Assembly (NCBI RefSeq): GCF_016107285.1
Contig: NZ_RCVQ01000010.1
Span: 1-64,000 of the forward strand
Reading direction: 5' to 3'
DNA: 64,000 bases
From: Roseomonas sp. KE0001
GTDB taxonomy: Bacteria; Pseudomonadota; Alphaproteobacteria; Acetobacterales; Acetobacteraceae
Shown one piece after another: positions 29,646 to 37,490 of the stretch. The position numbers were made by a program, and so were the translations under genes. A model generated the notes under the pieces. That model did not search any database. It saw nothing but the letters and a program-made list of their open reading frames with translations, and had not been told where the DNA came from. Every line of letters begins with the position of its first letter. Positions within the stretch are counted from its first letter, which is position 1.

Positions 29646-29677
29646 GCTGCAGCGCCAAAAAAACCTTGCGCCGCAGC
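29646..29677. promoter_or_regulatory. Hairpin with A-rich loop upstream of ybjN
   Basis: Arms GCTGCAGCGC and GCGCCGCAGC pair at nine of ten positions around a 12-base loop containing seven consecutive adenines. It lies in the 241-base gap between the divergent DMT transporter and the YbjN-family gene. It could act in the 5' leader of ybjN or as an operator or a terminator of an unseen transcript. No T run follows. Confidence 0.35.
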
Positions 29678-29808
29678 AGGAGACTCGTCTCTTCGCTCTT
29701 GCGGCGGGAATTGCCGGCGCGATAAGCAATCCATTGTGGTGCGGGCATTTGGCTTCACCCAAGATCTGGGTGGCCCTGTCCCCCTCGACCCGGGAAGGAG
29801 GTGCCGCG

Positions 29809-30312
29809 ATGTCCGGCCTGCAAACCGTCGACCGCGAGCGTGCAATCAACCCGCTCGACGTCCTGGAGCAGATCGTGGCCGCCAATGAGTGGGTGTTCGA
29901 ACGCCGCTCCGATGGCGAGATGGCCGTGGAGGTTCCCGGCAAGTGGTGCGACTACGGCCTGTTCTTCTCCTGGTCGCAGGAGATCAGCGCCATGCATTTC
30001 ACCTGCGCCTTCGACCTGAAGGTGCCGGCCAACCGCCGCGGCCCGCTCTACGAACTGCTGGCGCTCGCCAACGAGAAGCTCTGGATCGGCCATTTCGGCA
30101 TCGACAGCGATGACGGAACCCCCGTCTACCGCCATGCCGTGCTGCTGCGCGGCGCCTCCGGCGCCAGCGCGGAAAGCCTGGAGGACATGGTGGACATCGC
30201 CATCACCGAATGCGAGCGGTTCTTCCCCGCCTTCCAGTTCGTGCTCTGGGGTGGCAAGCCGCCGGCCGAGGCGCTGTCCGCCGCCATGCTCGACTGCGTC
30301 GGCGAGGCATGA
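29809..30312 (+). CDS. YbjN-family protein
   Basis: A 167-residue cytosolic protein of the YbjN family, related in fold to type III secretion chaperones. Recognised parts are NPLDVLEQIVAANEW, FFSWSQEISAMHFTCAFDL and the C-terminal MVDIAITECERFFPAFQFVLWGG. A strong GGAAGGAGG ribosome site precedes the ATG at 29809. The stop overlaps the proC ATG (ATGA); this ybjN-proC pair is conserved in alphaproteobacteria. Molecular function is not established. Confidence 0.85.
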   Translation: MSGLQTVDRERAINPLDVLEQIVAANEWVFERRSDGEMAVEVPGKWCDYGLFFSWSQEISAMHFTCAFDLKVPANRRGPLYELLALANEKLWIGHFGIDSDDGTPVYRHAVLLRGASGASAESLEDMVDIAITECERFFPAFQFVLWGGKPPAEALSAAMLDCVGEA

Positions 30313-31142
30313 ACGAGGAGGCCGCCGCCCCTCCGGCCCCGCTGCCGCCGATCCTGCTGATCGGCTGCGGCAAGATGGGCGGCGCCATGCTGCAGGGCTG
30401 GCTGGAGCGCGGCGTGGAGCGGGTGGTGGTGATCGAGCCGCATGGCGAGGCAACCGCCGCCTTCGCCGGCCGCGTCACCCGCCTGGCCGAGGCCGCGGCG
30501 CTGCCGGCGGAGTTCCGCCCGGCCGCCGTGGTGCTGGCCACCAAGCCGCAGCAGGCGGAGGCGGCGCTGCCCGCCCTCGCCCGCCTCGCCGGGCCGGAAA
30601 CCCTGTTCCTCTCCATCATGGCCGGCAAGACCGTGGCGGGGCTGGCCGGCCTGCTCGGAGGTGACGCCCGGCTGGTCAGGGCCATGCCCAACACGCCGGC
30701 GGCGGTGCGGCAGGGTTTCACCTGCGCCTGCGCCGGACCGGGCGTGACCGAACCCCAGCGCCAGCTCGCCGATGCGCTGCTGGCGGCGGTGGGCGAGGTC
30801 GCCTGGGTGGAGCGGGAAGGCCTGCTCGATGCCGTCACCGCCGTCTCGGGCGGCGGACCCGCCTATGTCTTCCTGCTCGCCGAAGTGATGGAGCAGGCTG
30901 CCGTCGCCCAGGGGCTGCCGCCGGATCTGGCGCGCCGCATGGCCCGCCGCACCGTCGCCGGCTCCGGCGCGCTGCTGGCCGCCAGCCCGTTGGATGCCGC
31001 CGAGCTTCGCCGCAACGTCACCAGCCCCAAGGGCACCACCGAACGGGCGCTCGCCGTGCTGATGGCACCCGAGGCCTGGCCCCGCCTGATGTCGGAGGCC
31101 ATCGCCGCCGCCACCGAGCGTTCGCGCGAACTGGCCGGATAG
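30309..31142 (+). CDS. proC: Pyrroline-5-carboxylate reductase
   Basis: A 277-residue cytosolic enzyme reducing pyrroline-5-carboxylate to proline with NAD(P)H, the last step of proline synthesis. It begins with the dinucleotide motif LIGCGKMGGAMLQGW and has RAMPNTPAAVRQG, the signature AVSGGGPAYVF and the C-terminal NVTSPKGTTERALAVL, all characteristic. The start overlaps the YbjN stop, implying translational coupling. A GC-rich inverted repeat follows the stop (from about 31144) and may end the transcript. Confidence 0.95.
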   Translation: MNEEAAAPPAPLPPILLIGCGKMGGAMLQGWLERGVERVVVIEPHGEATAAFAGRVTRLAEAAALPAEFRPAAVVLATKPQQAEAALPALARLAGPETLFLSIMAGKTVAGLAGLLGGDARLVRAMPNTPAAVRQGFTCACAGPGVTEPQRQLADALLAAVGEVAWVEREGLLDAVTAVSGGGPAYVFLLAEVMEQAAVAQGLPPDLARRMARRTVAGSGALLAASPLDAAELRRNVTSPKGTTERALAVLMAPEAWPRLMSEAIAAATERSRELAG

Positions 31143-31216
31143 GCCGGGCGATTTTCCCGGGCATTCCGGCCGGACGCCCCATTGGCGAAACCGGCCGGCG
31201 GGCCCACACTCCCTGC

Positions 31217-31840
31217 ATGAACGACACGCAATCCCCGATCCGCGACGAGGCGCTGATCGATGCCCTCTGGCCGCTGGTGGCCGAGCGCGGCTGGAACGGC
31301 TTCGGCCTGCAGGACCTGGCCGGGCGCGCGGGCATCACGCTGGAAGCGCTGCGCGGACGGGTGCCCGGCAAGTTCGCCCTGCTCTGCCTGCATGCGCGGC
31401 TCGTCGATCAGGCCGTTCTGCGCGATGCCGGCCTCAATCCCAACGGGACCCCGCGCGACCTCCTCTTCGATGCCCTCATGCGACGCATCGACCTGCTGCA
31501 GCCGCACCGCGCCGGCATTCTCCGCCTGGGGCGAGAGATGCGGAGCAACCCGGCCCTGGCCCTCGCCCTGGCCCCGGTCCTGGCCGGCTCGATGGCCTGG
31601 ATGCTGGAGGCGGCGCGGCTCGGCGCCTGCGGCCCCGCCGGGCTGCTGCGGACCAAGGGGCTGGTGACCGTCTGGCTCGCCACCCTGCACGCCTGGGAGC
31701 GCGACGACAGCATGGATCTCGGCCCGACCATGGCGGCGCTCGACCGCGCCCTGGACAAAGCCGACCGCGCCGCCCGCCTGCTGCGCCTGGGCGGCGCCCA
31801 GCCGGAGGAGGCCGCCGCCGCGGGAGGCGCCGCCGCCTGA
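31217..31840 (+). CDS. TetR-like transcriptional regulator
   Basis: A 207-residue protein with a TetR-like N-terminal helix-turn-helix (residues 10-55: LVAERGWNGFGLQDLAGRAG followed by ITLEALRGRVPGK, where the usual F-Y-x-x-F is GRVPGKFALL) and a helical ligand-binding domain. The C-terminus from about residue 195 is low-complexity Ala/Gly. It lies 68 bases upstream of a phasin gene on the same strand, a pairing seen in related genomes, so it may control polyhydroxyalkanoate genes; that is inference. A COQ9-like protein is an alternative reading of the same fold. Confidence 0.75.
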   Translation: MNDTQSPIRDEALIDALWPLVAERGWNGFGLQDLAGRAGITLEALRGRVPGKFALLCLHARLVDQAVLRDAGLNPNGTPRDLLFDALMRRIDLLQPHRAGILRLGREMRSNPALALALAPVLAGSMAWMLEAARLGACGPAGLLRTKGLVTVWLATLHAWERDDSMDLGPTMAALDRALDKADRAARLLRLGGAQPEEAAAAGGAAA

Positions 31841-31908
31841 GGGCATCCCGCCTCCTGGCGGAGATGGCCGGCACACAAGACCCGCAGGAACAGAGAAGGG
31901 ACGCGACC

Positions 31909-32340
31909 ATGTCTGACGCCAAGAATTCGGGCCCGGAGACGGACATCATGCGAATGCTCTCGGAGTTCAGGCTCCCCGCCATGCCCGATGCCGAGGCCCT
32001 GGCGGCGGCGCAGCGTCGGAACTTCGAGGCCCTCTCGGCGGCCAACCGGATCGCGATCGAGGGCGCCCAGGCCGTCGCCCGCCGGCATATGGAGATCCTG
32101 CAGCAATCCATGCAGGAGATGACCCAGGCGATGCAGAGCGTCACCGCCGAGGGCGACCCGCAGGACAAGGCGGCGCGCCAGGCCGAGTTGCTGAAGTCCA
32201 CATACGGCAAGGCGGTGTCGAACATCCAGGAGATCGCCGAGCTGATCCAGAAGTCGAACGCGGAGGCGCTCGGCCTGCTGAACAGGCGCTTCGCCGAGGC
32301 GATGGACGAGGTGAAGGGCATCATGTCCAAGCCGGGCTGA
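31909..32340 (+). CDS. Phasin family protein
   Basis: A 143-residue helical protein of the Phasin_2 type. Phasins coat polyhydroxyalkanoate granules and control their number and size. Features are the amphipathic helices typical of the family: LAAAQRRNFEALSAANRIAI, EGAQAVARRHMEILQQSMQE and the C-terminal GKAVSNIQEIAELIQKSNAE. The ATG at 31909 is preceded by an AGAGAAGGG ribosome site. A strong hairpin nine bases beyond the stop probably terminates the transcript. No PHA synthase gene is in this window. Confidence 0.88.
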   Translation: MSDAKNSGPETDIMRMLSEFRLPAMPDAEALAAAQRRNFEALSAANRIAIEGAQAVARRHMEILQQSMQEMTQAMQSVTAEGDPQDKAARQAELLKSTYGKAVSNIQEIAELIQKSNAEALGLLNRRFAEAMDEVKGIMSKPG

Positions 32341-32348
32341 ATCGCCCG

Positions 32349-32374
32349 GGCCCCGGGCCGCCAGGCCCGGGGCC
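32349..32374. terminator. GC-rich hairpin between phasin and kinase genes
   Basis: A perfect 11-base-pair stem, GGCCCCGGGCC and GGCCCGGGGCC, around the four-base loop GCCA. It lies between convergent genes (phasin stop at 32340, kinase stop at 32385) and would act in both directions. There is no T run, which is usual in such GC-rich genomes. Confidence 0.6.
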
Positions 32375-32384
32375 GCCCCTCACC

Positions 32385-33776
32385 TCATGCCGGCAGACGC
32401 ACCCGCGCCCGCAGCCCGCCGAGCGGACTGGCCTCAAGGGAGATATCGCCGCCATGGGCGCGCGCGATGTCGCGCGCGATGGCCAGCCCCAGCCCGGTGC
32501 CGCCGCTCGAGAAGCTGGTGAAGGGCTTGAACGCCTCCTCGCGCGACACCTCGGGAATGCCGGGCCCGTCATCATCGACGGTGATCTGCACCCAGCGCCC
32601 CGGTGCCCGTCCGCCTTCCTGGCGCATGGTCTCGTCGATCGCCACGGCGATGCGCCGGGCATGGCGGCGGGCATTGTCCAGCAGGTTGCCGAGGCAGCGC
32701 CGCAGCGCGTCGATCCGCACCGGCAGGACCAGCGCCTCCGGCGTGTCCACGGACACCGCCGCGCCGTCCTTGCGGGCCCGTTCGGCAAGGTCGCGCACCA
32801 TCTCCGCCAGATCGGCGGGCTGCGACTGCTCCAGCCCCTCGCCGCGCGCGAAGGTGAGGTAGGTCGCGATCATCCGGTCCATCTCCGCCACATCCTCGGT
32901 CATGGCGGCCGCGTCCTCCTCGGCGCCGGGCGGCAACATGGCGAGGCCGAGCCGCAGCCGCGTCAGCGGCGTGCGCAGATCGTGGCTGATGCCGGCCAGC
33001 ATCTCGGTCCGCTGGCTGATGAAGCGGCGGATGCGGCTCTGCATCTGGTTGAAGGCGGCCGCCGCCTGACGCACCTCGCGGGCGCCCTCCGGCTTGATGG
33101 GCCCCACCTCCCGCCCGACGCCGAAGGCCTCCGCCGCGCTGGCCAGCCGGCGGATGGCGCGCACCTGGTTCTTCATGAACAGCGCGGCGACGATGAAGAG
33201 CAGCAGCGAGGTGCCCACCAGCCAAATGACGAAAAGGTAGAGCGTGCCGAAGAAGAGGCGCTTGCGAGGCGCCTCGACATGCAGCAGCCCGTCCGGCATC
33301 TGCACGCGAATGATCACGCTGCGCGGGTCGCTCTGCCAGTCGGTGTCGAAGGGAAGCCCGACGCGCTCCTGCAGCGCCTGGTTCAGGTCCCCCTCCAGCG
33401 GCAGGATCGGCAGCCAGCTCTGGCGCGCGGCGCCGGGCGCGATCACCGCCCCCGGCTCGAAGGCCAGCGACAGGTCGAGCCGCCAGGCGGCCTCGCGGAA
33501 GATCCAGCCCCGCTCGCTCTCCAGCGGATGCCGCGACAGCAGCTCGACCACCATGCCGACATCGCCGGCGACGCCGCCGGCGAGGCGCCGCGAGATGACG
33601 TCGAGATGCCCGCCATAGAAGAGCTGCAGCGCCACGCCCTGAAGGATCAGCAGCGGCAGCAGGATGATGAGCAGGGCGCGCCCGAGCAGGCCGCGCGGCA
33701 GGATCAGCCGCAGCGGCGCGCCCAGGGCCCGCAGCGGCGCCCGCAGCAGGCGGCGCAACGGCGGCATCATGCGCAT
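32385..33776 (-). CDS. EnvZ-like sensor histidine kinase
   Basis: A 463-residue membrane sensor kinase. Two membrane segments (about residues 30-52 and 175-197) flank a periplasmic domain of about 120 residues, followed by HAMP, the dimerisation box LAGISHDLRTPLTRLRLG with the phospho-histidine near 268, and the ATPase domain (NLLDNARRHA, DDDGPGIP, GGTGLGLAIARDIA). This is the EnvZ type that pairs with OmpR regulators; the partner gene ends five bases upstream. Signal unknown. It is the third gene of a MarR-regulator-kinase operon. Confidence 0.92.
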   Translation of the reverse strand: MRMMPPLRRLLRAPLRALGAPLRLILPRGLLGRALLIILLPLLILQGVALQLFYGGHLDVISRRLAGGVAGDVGMVVELLSRHPLESERGWIFREAAWRLDLSLAFEPGAVIAPGAARQSWLPILPLEGDLNQALQERVGLPFDTDWQSDPRSVIIRVQMPDGLLHVEAPRKRLFFGTLYLFVIWLVGTSLLLFIVAALFMKNQVRAIRRLASAAEAFGVGREVGPIKPEGAREVRQAAAAFNQMQSRIRRFISQRTEMLAGISHDLRTPLTRLRLGLAMLPPGAEEDAAAMTEDVAEMDRMIATYLTFARGEGLEQSQPADLAEMVRDLAERARKDGAAVSVDTPEALVLPVRIDALRRCLGNLLDNARRHARRIAVAIDETMRQEGGRAPGRWVQITVDDDGPGIPEVSREEAFKPFTSFSSGGTGLGLAIARDIARAHGGDISLEASPLGGLRARVRLPA

Positions 33777-33781
33777 CGCGC

Positions 33782-34519
33782 TCAGGTTCCGGGCCTCAGC
33801 ACATAGCCCCGGTGCCGGACGGTCTGCAGGAAGCGCGGCTCGCGCGGATCGGGCTCGATCTTGCGCCGCAGGCGGGTGACCTGCACGTCGATGGCGCGCT
33901 CGCCGGCCTCCGGCGTGCCCAGGGCGGCGGCGATCTCCTCGCGTGTCAGCACCTCGCCGGCGCGTCGGGCCAGGGCGCAGAGCAGCGCCGCCTCGCCGCC
34001 CGTCAGGCGCTGCGTGCCGTCCTGGCCGCGCAGCTCTCCCCGCTCCGGGTCGAACCAGTGCGCGCCGAGTTGCACCGGGGCCAGCGGCAGGTTGGCCGGC
34101 AGCGCCGGCGCGGCGCGCTTGAGGATGGTGCGGATGCGCAGCGCCAGCTCGCGCGGCTCGAAGGGCTTGGCCAGATAGTCGTCCGCGCCGTGCTCGAAGC
34201 CGGCGATGCGGTCGTCCGGCGCGCCGGCGGCGGTCAACATCAGGATCGGCACCTCATGCCCCTCGCGCCGCAGGCGTTCGGTCAGCTCCAGGCCGGATTC
34301 CCCCGGCATCATCACGTCGAGCACCAGCAGGTCGAAGGCCATGGACTGCAGGGCCTGCCGGGCCACGGCGGCGTCCGCCGCGGCGGTGACGCGGAAGCCC
34401 TGCTCGGCCAGGAAGCGTTGCAGCAGGTTGCGCAGCCGGGCATCGTCATCGACGACCAGCAGATGCGGTTCGGCGCCCGCGGCCGGCAGGGCGGCCGGCG
34501 CGCTGCCAGGCTGGCTCAT
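33782..34519 (-). CDS. OmpR-family response regulator (PetR-like)
   Basis: A 245-residue two-component regulator. Receiver domain (about 18-135) with acidic pair VVDDDARLR, phospho-acceptor in LLVLDVMMPGESG and the conserved lysine in LAKPFEPREL; then a winged-helix DNA-binding domain with VQVTRLRRKIEPDPREPRFL and TVRHRGYVL. The gene overlaps the MarR gene's stop by four bases (ATGA) and is followed by the kinase gene. The MarR-OmpR arrangement recalls petP-petR of Rhodobacter, which control the cytochrome bc1 genes; that identity is only suggested by order and family. Confidence 0.9.
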   Translation of the reverse strand: MSQPGSAPAALPAAGAEPHLLVVDDDARLRNLLQRFLAEQGFRVTAAADAAVARQALQSMAFDLLVLDVMMPGESGLELTERLRREGHEVPILMLTAAGAPDDRIAGFEHGADDYLAKPFEPRELALRIRTILKRAAPALPANLPLAPVQLGAHWFDPERGELRGQDGTQRLTGGEAALLCALARRAGEVLTREEIAAALGTPEAGERAIDVQVTRLRRKIEPDPREPRFLQTVRHRGYVLRPGT

Positions 34520-35109
34520 GCGACCTTCCTCGATCCCGCGCCTCCAGGCGGCACCGGCCGGGTCTCGGGCAGGGCGCGGTCGAGCTGCGTCCGCGCATCC
34601 TCACCCATCAGGCCGCGCATCACCCGGCGGAAGCCCTCCACCGACACCGGCCCGGCCTCGCGATAGGCCCGCATCACCCACTCCTTCTGCCGCTCGAACA
34701 GCCGGCGTTCCAGCGCCTGCCCCGCCTCGGTCAGGGAGAGGAGGCGCTGGCGCCGGTCGTTCCGGCCCGGCGTCTGGACAACGTAGCCCTCCTCGACCAG
34801 CGGCGTCAGCACCCGGCCCAGCGACTGCTTGGTGATGCCGAGAATAGCCAGCAGGTCACCCACGGTGATGCCGGGACGGCGGCCGACGAAATGCAGCACA
34901 CGATGATGTGCGCGGCCCATTCCGAGTTCGGCCAGCAGCGCGTCCGGCCCCGCCGTGAAGTCGCGATAGCCGAAGAAAAGTAGATCCTGTGCCAGCCGCA
35001 ACTCCTCCTCGCGCAGGAAAAGGAGCTGGCGGCCGGCGCCCACGGGCTTGGCGTCCGGTGTCTCGGGCATTCCTGGCATGCGTCCCCGTTTGGTCAGATT
35101 TGTTGACAT
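34516..35109 (-). CDS. MarR-family regulator (PetP-like)
   Basis: A 197-residue regulator with a central MarR winged helix: LLAELGMGRAHHRVLHFVG, VGDLLAILGITKQSLGRVLT and GYVVQTPGRNDRRQRLLSLT. The N-terminal LLFLREEELRLAQDLLFFGY matches the PetP group. It is the first gene of the operon with the response regulator and kinase. The ATG at 35109 is used; alternatives at 35079 and 35070 would shorten the non-conserved N-terminus. It is divergent from the branched-chain aminotransferase gene, with a 76-base AT-rich gap containing an inverted repeat that could be its operator. Confidence 0.88.
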   Translation of the reverse strand: MSTNLTKRGRMPGMPETPDAKPVGAGRQLLFLREEELRLAQDLLFFGYRDFTAGPDALLAELGMGRAHHRVLHFVGRRPGITVGDLLAILGITKQSLGRVLTPLVEEGYVVQTPGRNDRRQRLLSLTEAGQALERRLFERQKEWVMRAYREAGPVSVEGFRRVMRGLMGEDARTQLDRALPETRPVPPGGAGSRKVA

Positions 35110-35141
35110 ATTATTGCCGATAGTTTTACTCCTTTAGCTGA

Positions 35142-35161
35142 TAAGGAAATAAAATTTCTTA
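35142..35161. promoter_or_regulatory. Inverted repeat in the marR-ilvE divergent promoter
   Basis: Arms TAAGGAAAT and AATTTCTTA, separated by two bases, pair at seven of nine positions. The element lies in the short AT-rich gap between the divergent MarR-family gene and the aminotransferase gene, 24 bases from the latter's ATG. Size and position fit a MarR dimer site controlling both directions, but no binding evidence exists. Confidence 0.45.
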
Positions 35162-35185
35162 CTCAATGGTTCAAGGAGCATGAAC

Positions 35186-36094
35186 ATGAGTCTGGTCCCC
35201 TTCGACGATCGTGACGGCTGGATCTGGTTCGATGGCAGGATGGTGCCCTGGCGGGAGGCCGGCCTGCACGTTCTGTCGCACGGGCTGCATTATGCCAGCG
35301 CGGTCTTCGAGGGCGAACGGGCCTATGGCGGAAATATCTTCCGTCTGCGCGCGCACACCGAGCGGCTGCTGGCTTCCGGCCGCCTGCTGGGCTTCGAGAT
35401 TCCCTGGTCCGCCGAGGCCATCGACGCCGCCTGCCGGGAGGTGCTGTCCCGCAACGGCCTGAGCGATGGCTATCTCCGCCCCGTCGCCTGGCGCGGCTCG
35501 GAGCGGCTCGCCATCGCGGCGCGCGACACGCGCATCCATCTCGCCATCGCCGCCTGGGCCTGGCCCAACCTCTTCGGCGAGGACCGCCTGCGCGGTATCC
35601 GCCTCGGCATGGCGCGCTGGCGGCGGCCGGCGCCGGACACCGCGCCCACGGCCAGCAAGGCCTCGGGCCTCTACATGATCGGCACGCTCGCCAAGCACGC
35701 GGCGGAGGAGGAAGGCTTCGACGACGCGCTGATGCTCGACTTCAAGGGCGATGTGGCCGAGGCGACCGGCGCCAACATCTTCTTCGTCATGGACGGCGCG
35801 CTGCACACGCCGGAGCCGTCCTGCTTCCTCGACGGCATCACGCGGCGGAGCGTCATGGCGCTGGCGCGGCGCCGACAGATCGACGTGGTCGAGCGCCGCA
35901 TCGCTCCGGAGGAGATCGCACGCGCCAGCGAGGCCTTCCTGGCCGGCACGGCGGCCGAAGTGACGCCGGTGCGCGCCATCGGTGACAGGACCTTCACCAC
36001 CTCCGCCATGACCAAGGCCCTGCTCGGCGACTATGAGACGCTGGTTCGGCTGCCGCCCGCCGAGGTCGCCGCCCGCCTCGGCACAGCGGCCTGA
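35186..36094 (+). CDS. ilvE: Branched-chain amino acid aminotransferase
   Basis: A 302-residue fold-type IV PLP enzyme that transfers amino groups between glutamate and the 2-oxo acids of valine, leucine and isoleucine. Landmarks: HVLSHGLHYASAVFEGERAY, the lysine region TASKASGLYMIG (PLP lysine), DVAEATGANIFFV and FLDGITRRSVMALA. The ATG at 35186 is seven bases beyond an AAGGAG ribosome site; the ATG at 35180 is too close to it. The gene diverges from the MarR operon. D-amino acid aminotransferase or aminodeoxychorismate lyase are related alternatives, less likely by motif. Confidence 0.92.
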   Translation: MSLVPFDDRDGWIWFDGRMVPWREAGLHVLSHGLHYASAVFEGERAYGGNIFRLRAHTERLLASGRLLGFEIPWSAEAIDAACREVLSRNGLSDGYLRPVAWRGSERLAIAARDTRIHLAIAAWAWPNLFGEDRLRGIRLGMARWRRPAPDTAPTASKASGLYMIGTLAKHAAEEEGFDDALMLDFKGDVAEATGANIFFVMDGALHTPEPSCFLDGITRRSVMALARRRQIDVVERRIAPEEIARASEAFLAGTAAEVTPVRAIGDRTFTTSAMTKALLGDYETLVRLPPAEVAARLGTAA

Positions 36095-36161
36095 GCCCCC
36101 CGCCTTCCGCGCGGCGGGGCTTCGGGCCAGTATGGCGGCGAGGATTCCCGGGGGATGCCGC

Positions 36162-37445
36162 ATGAGCTGGACCGACGACACCGCCCGCGACGCGTTGCGC
36201 CGCCTGTTCGACGCGGCCGTCCGCGCCGCCGATCCGCGCGCCATCCTGGCCGGCCACCTTCCGGCTCCCCCGGCGGGGCGGGTGGTGGTGGTGGGCGCCG
36301 GCAAGTCGGCGGCGGTGATGGCGGCGGCCGTGGAGGCGGCCTGGCCGGAGGTGGCGCTGTCGGGGCTGGTGATCACCCGCTACGGCCATGCCGTGCCGAC
36401 GCGCCGCATCGCGGTGGTGGAGGCGAGCCACCCGGTGCCGGACGCGGCGGGCGAGGCGGCGGCGGCGAGGGTGCTGGCCGCGGTCCAGGGCCTCGGCCCC
36501 GAGGATCTGGTGCTGGCGCTGATCTCGGGCGGCGGCTCGGCACTGATGGCGCTGCCCGCGGCCGGCCTGACGCTCGCGGACAAGCAGGCGGTGAACCGCG
36601 CCCTGCTTGCATCCGGCGCCACCATCCAGGAGATGAACTGCGTCCGCCGGCATCTCTCCGCCATCAAGGGCGGACGGCTGGCGGCCGCGGCGGCGCCGGC
36701 CCGGCTGCTGACGCTCGCCATCTCCGACGTGCCGGGCGACGACCCGGCGGTGATCGCCTCCGGCCCCACCGTGCCCGATCCCTCGACCTTCGCCGAGGCG
36801 CGCGCCATCGTGGCGCATTACGGCATCGACCTCCCGCCCGCCGTGGCCGCGCATCTGGAGGCCGCCGCCGGGGAGACGCCGAAGCCCGGCGACGCCTGCT
36901 TCGACCGCGCTACCTTCCGTCTGATCGCGGCGCCGCAGAGGGCGCTGGAGGCCGCCGCCGCCGAGGCCCGCGCGCTCGGCCTGACGCCGCTGCTGCTCGG
37001 CGACGCGCTGGAGGGGGAGGCCAGCGTGCTCGGCACCGTGCTGGCCGGCATCGCCCGCAGCGTCCGCACCCATGGCCACCCCCTGCCCGCCCCCGCCGTG
37101 CTGCTCTCGGGCGGCGAGACCACCGTCACTCTCCGCCCCGGCCAGAGGAGCGGCCGGGGCGGGCGCAACCTGGAGGCGCTGCTGGGCTTTACCCTGGCCG
37201 CCGCCGGCGCGCCGGAGCTCTGGGCGCTGATGGGGGACACCGACGGGATCGACGGTTCGGAGGACAATGCCGGCGCCATCGCCACGCCCGACACGCTGGC
37301 GCGGGCGGCCGCCGCCGGGCTGGATGCGCGGGCGCTGCTTGCGTCACATGACAGTCACGGGTTGTTCAGCCCGCTGGGCGATACCATCGTGACGGGCCCG
37401 ACCCTGACCAACGTCAATGATTTCCGCGCCATCCTGATCGCCTGA
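36162..37445 (+). CDS. Glycerate 2-kinase (MOFRL family; ttuD/gckA-like)
   Basis: A 427-residue enzyme with an N-terminal DUF4147 domain (to about 235) and a C-terminal MOFRL domain. Typical segments are VVVGAGKSAAVMAAAVE, LVLALISGGGSALM, EMNCVRRHLSAIKGGRLA, ISDVPGDDPAVIASGPTVPD and GGRNLEALLGFTLAAAG. Members phosphorylate glycerate to 2-phosphoglycerate (serine cycle or tartrate and glyoxylate use) or were described as hydroxypyruvate reductase TtuD. The next gene is pyruvate kinase, which sits downstream of 2-phosphoglycerate, so the pair makes metabolic sense. ATG 36162 is used since the upstream frame overlaps ilvE. Confidence 0.9.
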   Translation: MSWTDDTARDALRRLFDAAVRAADPRAILAGHLPAPPAGRVVVVGAGKSAAVMAAAVEAAWPEVALSGLVITRYGHAVPTRRIAVVEASHPVPDAAGEAAAARVLAAVQGLGPEDLVLALISGGGSALMALPAAGLTLADKQAVNRALLASGATIQEMNCVRRHLSAIKGGRLAAAAAPARLLTLAISDVPGDDPAVIASGPTVPDPSTFAEARAIVAHYGIDLPPAVAAHLEAAAGETPKPGDACFDRATFRLIAAPQRALEAAAAEARALGLTPLLLGDALEGEASVLGTVLAGIARSVRTHGHPLPAPAVLLSGGETTVTLRPGQRSGRGGRNLEALLGFTLAAAGAPELWALMGDTDGIDGSEDNAGAIATPDTLARAAAAGLDARALLASHDSHGLFSPLGDTIVTGPTLTNVNDFRAILIA

Positions 37446-37490
37446 GGTCCCGATCCGCCTCCGGCCCGACTTCCAGAAGGATTTCCGCCT

